Assembly: GCA_035260545.1 (NCBI GenBank)
Contig: DATFUZ010000073.1
Coordinates: forward strand, 1 to 32,468
Origin: DATDDB01 sp035260545
GTDB lineage: Bacteria; Pseudomonadota; Gammaproteobacteria; Burkholderiales; Gallionellaceae
Reading direction: 5' to 3'
DNA length: 32,468 nucleotides
Shown here: piece after piece, positions 31,408 to 32,468 of the stretch
Layout of the letters: the number at the start of each line of letters is the position of its first letter
Numbering within the stretch: the stretch's first letter is position 1
The notes under the pieces: generated by a model
Databases searched by the model: none
What the model was told of the DNA's origin: nothing
What the model saw: only the letters and a program-made list of their open reading frames with translations
Translations under genes and position numbers: made by a program

Positions 31408-32150
31408 TCCGCCTGATTGCCCTCAAGGAACTGCGCAGCCTGTTCCATGCCCCCTCGACCTGGTACATACTTGGCGGCATGCAACTGGTCCTGGGCTGGC
31501 TCTTTCTGGCGTTAATCAGCCAGTTTATGAGCGAACAAACCCAACTCGCCCTGAATCCCTACTTGAAGGGCGCGACAGAGGAAATCGTGCCTTGGTTTTT
31601 CCGCGAAATTGTTTCTCCGCTGCTGATGGTCGTCACCCCAATCTTCGCGATGCGGCTGATGACGGACGAGCGCCGCAACCAGACCCTGGCACTGCTGCTT
31701 TCCGCGCCGGTGTCCAGCGCCGGCATTGTGCTCGGCAAGTTTGCCGGGCTGCTGACCTTCCTGTGGCTGGTTATCCTGTTCGTGGCAGCGATGAATCTCA
31801 CGCTGAACATCGGCACAGAGATGGACATCGGCTTGCTGCTCTCGAATGTTGCCGGCCTGCTACTGCTGGCGGCGGCCAATGGGTCGCTCGCGCTGTATAT
31901 CTCTTCCCTGACCGCACAGCCCCTGGCGGCGGCGATCGCGGCGGAGGCCGCACTACTGGGTCCCTGGTTGATCGAACGTAATGCCTTCGACCGCTACCGT
32001 TTCTGGCAGGATATTGCACCCAGCGGCCATTTCCATCATTTCAACAGTGGGCTGCTGGACAGCGGCGATGCAATCTATTACCTGGTGTTTACCGTCTTTT
32101 TCCTGACCCTGGCGATACGCCGCCTGGACAACACCCGGATCTACGGCTGA
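31404..32150 (+). CDS. ABC-2 type permease (GldF-like)
   Basis: A 248-residue integral membrane protein starting at GTG 31404, overlapping the ATPase stop. Six hydrophobic segments: about 18-40, 68-84, 104-130, 140-162, 165-188 and 220-238. MIRLIALKELRSLFHAPSTWYI and MRLMTDERRNQTLALLLSAPVSS are typical of the NosY/GldF group. Together with the ATPase and the next protein it forms a complete exporter of unknown cargo. Confidence 0.9.
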   Translation: MIRLIALKELRSLFHAPSTWYILGGMQLVLGWLFLALISQFMSEQTQLALNPYLKGATEEIVPWFFREIVSPLLMVVTPIFAMRLMTDERRNQTLALLLSAPVSSAGIVLGKFAGLLTFLWLVILFVAAMNLTLNIGTEMDIGLLLSNVAGLLLLAAANGSLALYISSLTAQPLAAAIAAEAALLGPWLIERNAFDRYRFWQDIAPSGHFHHFNSGLLDSGDAIYYLVFTVFFLTLAIRRLDNTRIYG

Positions 32151-32152
32151 CC

Positions 32153-32468
32153 ATGAACCTGTCGCGCATTCCCTTGCCCCTGAGAACTCTCGGATTCGGC
32201 ATCCTGCTGCTGGGCGGCGCGATCCTGATCTATCTGCTGGCTGCTCACTTCCCCCTTGAGCGCGACCTCACGCAGAATGCGCGCAACAGTCTGGAGCCGG
32301 CCAGCGTGCAGGTGCTGGGGCAACTGCATGGCCCGGTGCACGTAATTGTATTGAGTTCCGAACTGGATGCCAGCCATGCCGAAGACCGGGCGAGGATCCG
32401 CCAGTTCGTTTCCATCTACCAGCGCTACAAGCCGGACATCAGGCTTGCCTTCGTCGACCCGGCAAAAC
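32153..32468 (+). CDS. GldG-like ABC-associated protein (3' end cut by window edge)
   Basis: ATG 32153 is three bases from the permease stop; 105 codons are visible. After a short cytosolic start there is one TM segment (about 13-31, GFGILLLGGAILIYLLAA), then a periplasmic region beginning RDLTQNARNSLEPASVQVLGQL and continuing VHVIVLSSELD, the pattern of GldG/intraflagellar-transport-like ABC-associated proteins. The rest, including a probable C-terminal TM helix, is outside the window. Confidence 0.85.
   Translation, partial: MNLSRIPLPLRTLGFGILLLGGAILIYLLAAHFPLERDLTQNARNSLEPASVQVLGQLHGPVHVIVLSSELDASHAEDRARIRQFVSIYQRYKPDIRLAFVDPAK

Overview
This is a GC-rich, gene-dense chromosomal window from what looks like a betaproteobacterium. 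The gene order lolB-ispE-tRNA-Gln-prs-rplY-pth-ychF, the block yebC-ruvC-ruvA-ruvB-ybgC-tolQRAB-pal-cpoB-queE-queC, and the protein sequences fit that class. A member of the Nitrosomonadales (Gallionellaceae-like) is my best guess, but this is inference without a database search. Almost everything is chromosomal housekeeping. I see no prophage, insertion sequence, integrase, CRISPR array or toxin-antitoxin locus.

Left part (1-4.6 kb): a pirin cut by the window edge, a secreted DUF192 protein, a PolB-like 3'-5' exonuclease, the 23S rRNA methyltransferase RlmD, a HopJ-family protein convergent with rlmD, and a Bax inhibitor-1 family membrane protein. Next come tRNA-Lys and tRNA-Thr behind a consensus sigma-70 promoter.

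Central minus-strand block (5-14.3 kb): from yebC down to queC. It combines Holliday-junction processing (RuvABC), the Tol-Pal envelope-constriction machine with YbgC and CpoB, and two preQ0/queuosine enzymes (QueE, QueC). Many junctions overlap or are separated by only a few bases, so this is one or a few polycistronic units.

Middle part (14.3-19.6 kb): a 74-residue unknown protein with its own good promoter, followed by a metallo-beta-lactamase-fold phosphodiesterase; a two-gene translation-release pair (prfC, arfB); a 51-residue membrane protein followed by a YiiX-like papain-fold hydrolase; and an ArsR regulator / SRPBCC (AHSA1) module with a visible promoter and palindromic operator.

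Right part (19.6-32.5 kb): gcvR-like ACT protein, ychJ, srkA, the DEAD-box helicase rhlE, a tandem pair of about 120-bp hairpin repeats, then ychF, pth, rplY, prs, tRNA-Gln, ispE, lolB and a large TPR lipoprotein, all on the minus strand. Divergent from these, a Gld-like ABC exporter operon (ATPase, permease, GldG-like protein) runs off the right edge.

I did not find a convincing wholly new system. The best leads are the dispersed 3'-end hairpin repeats (after ychF and possibly after yebC), the rplY terminator that ends at the pth start codon, the substituted RuvB Walker A loop, and the two small uncharacterised proteins.
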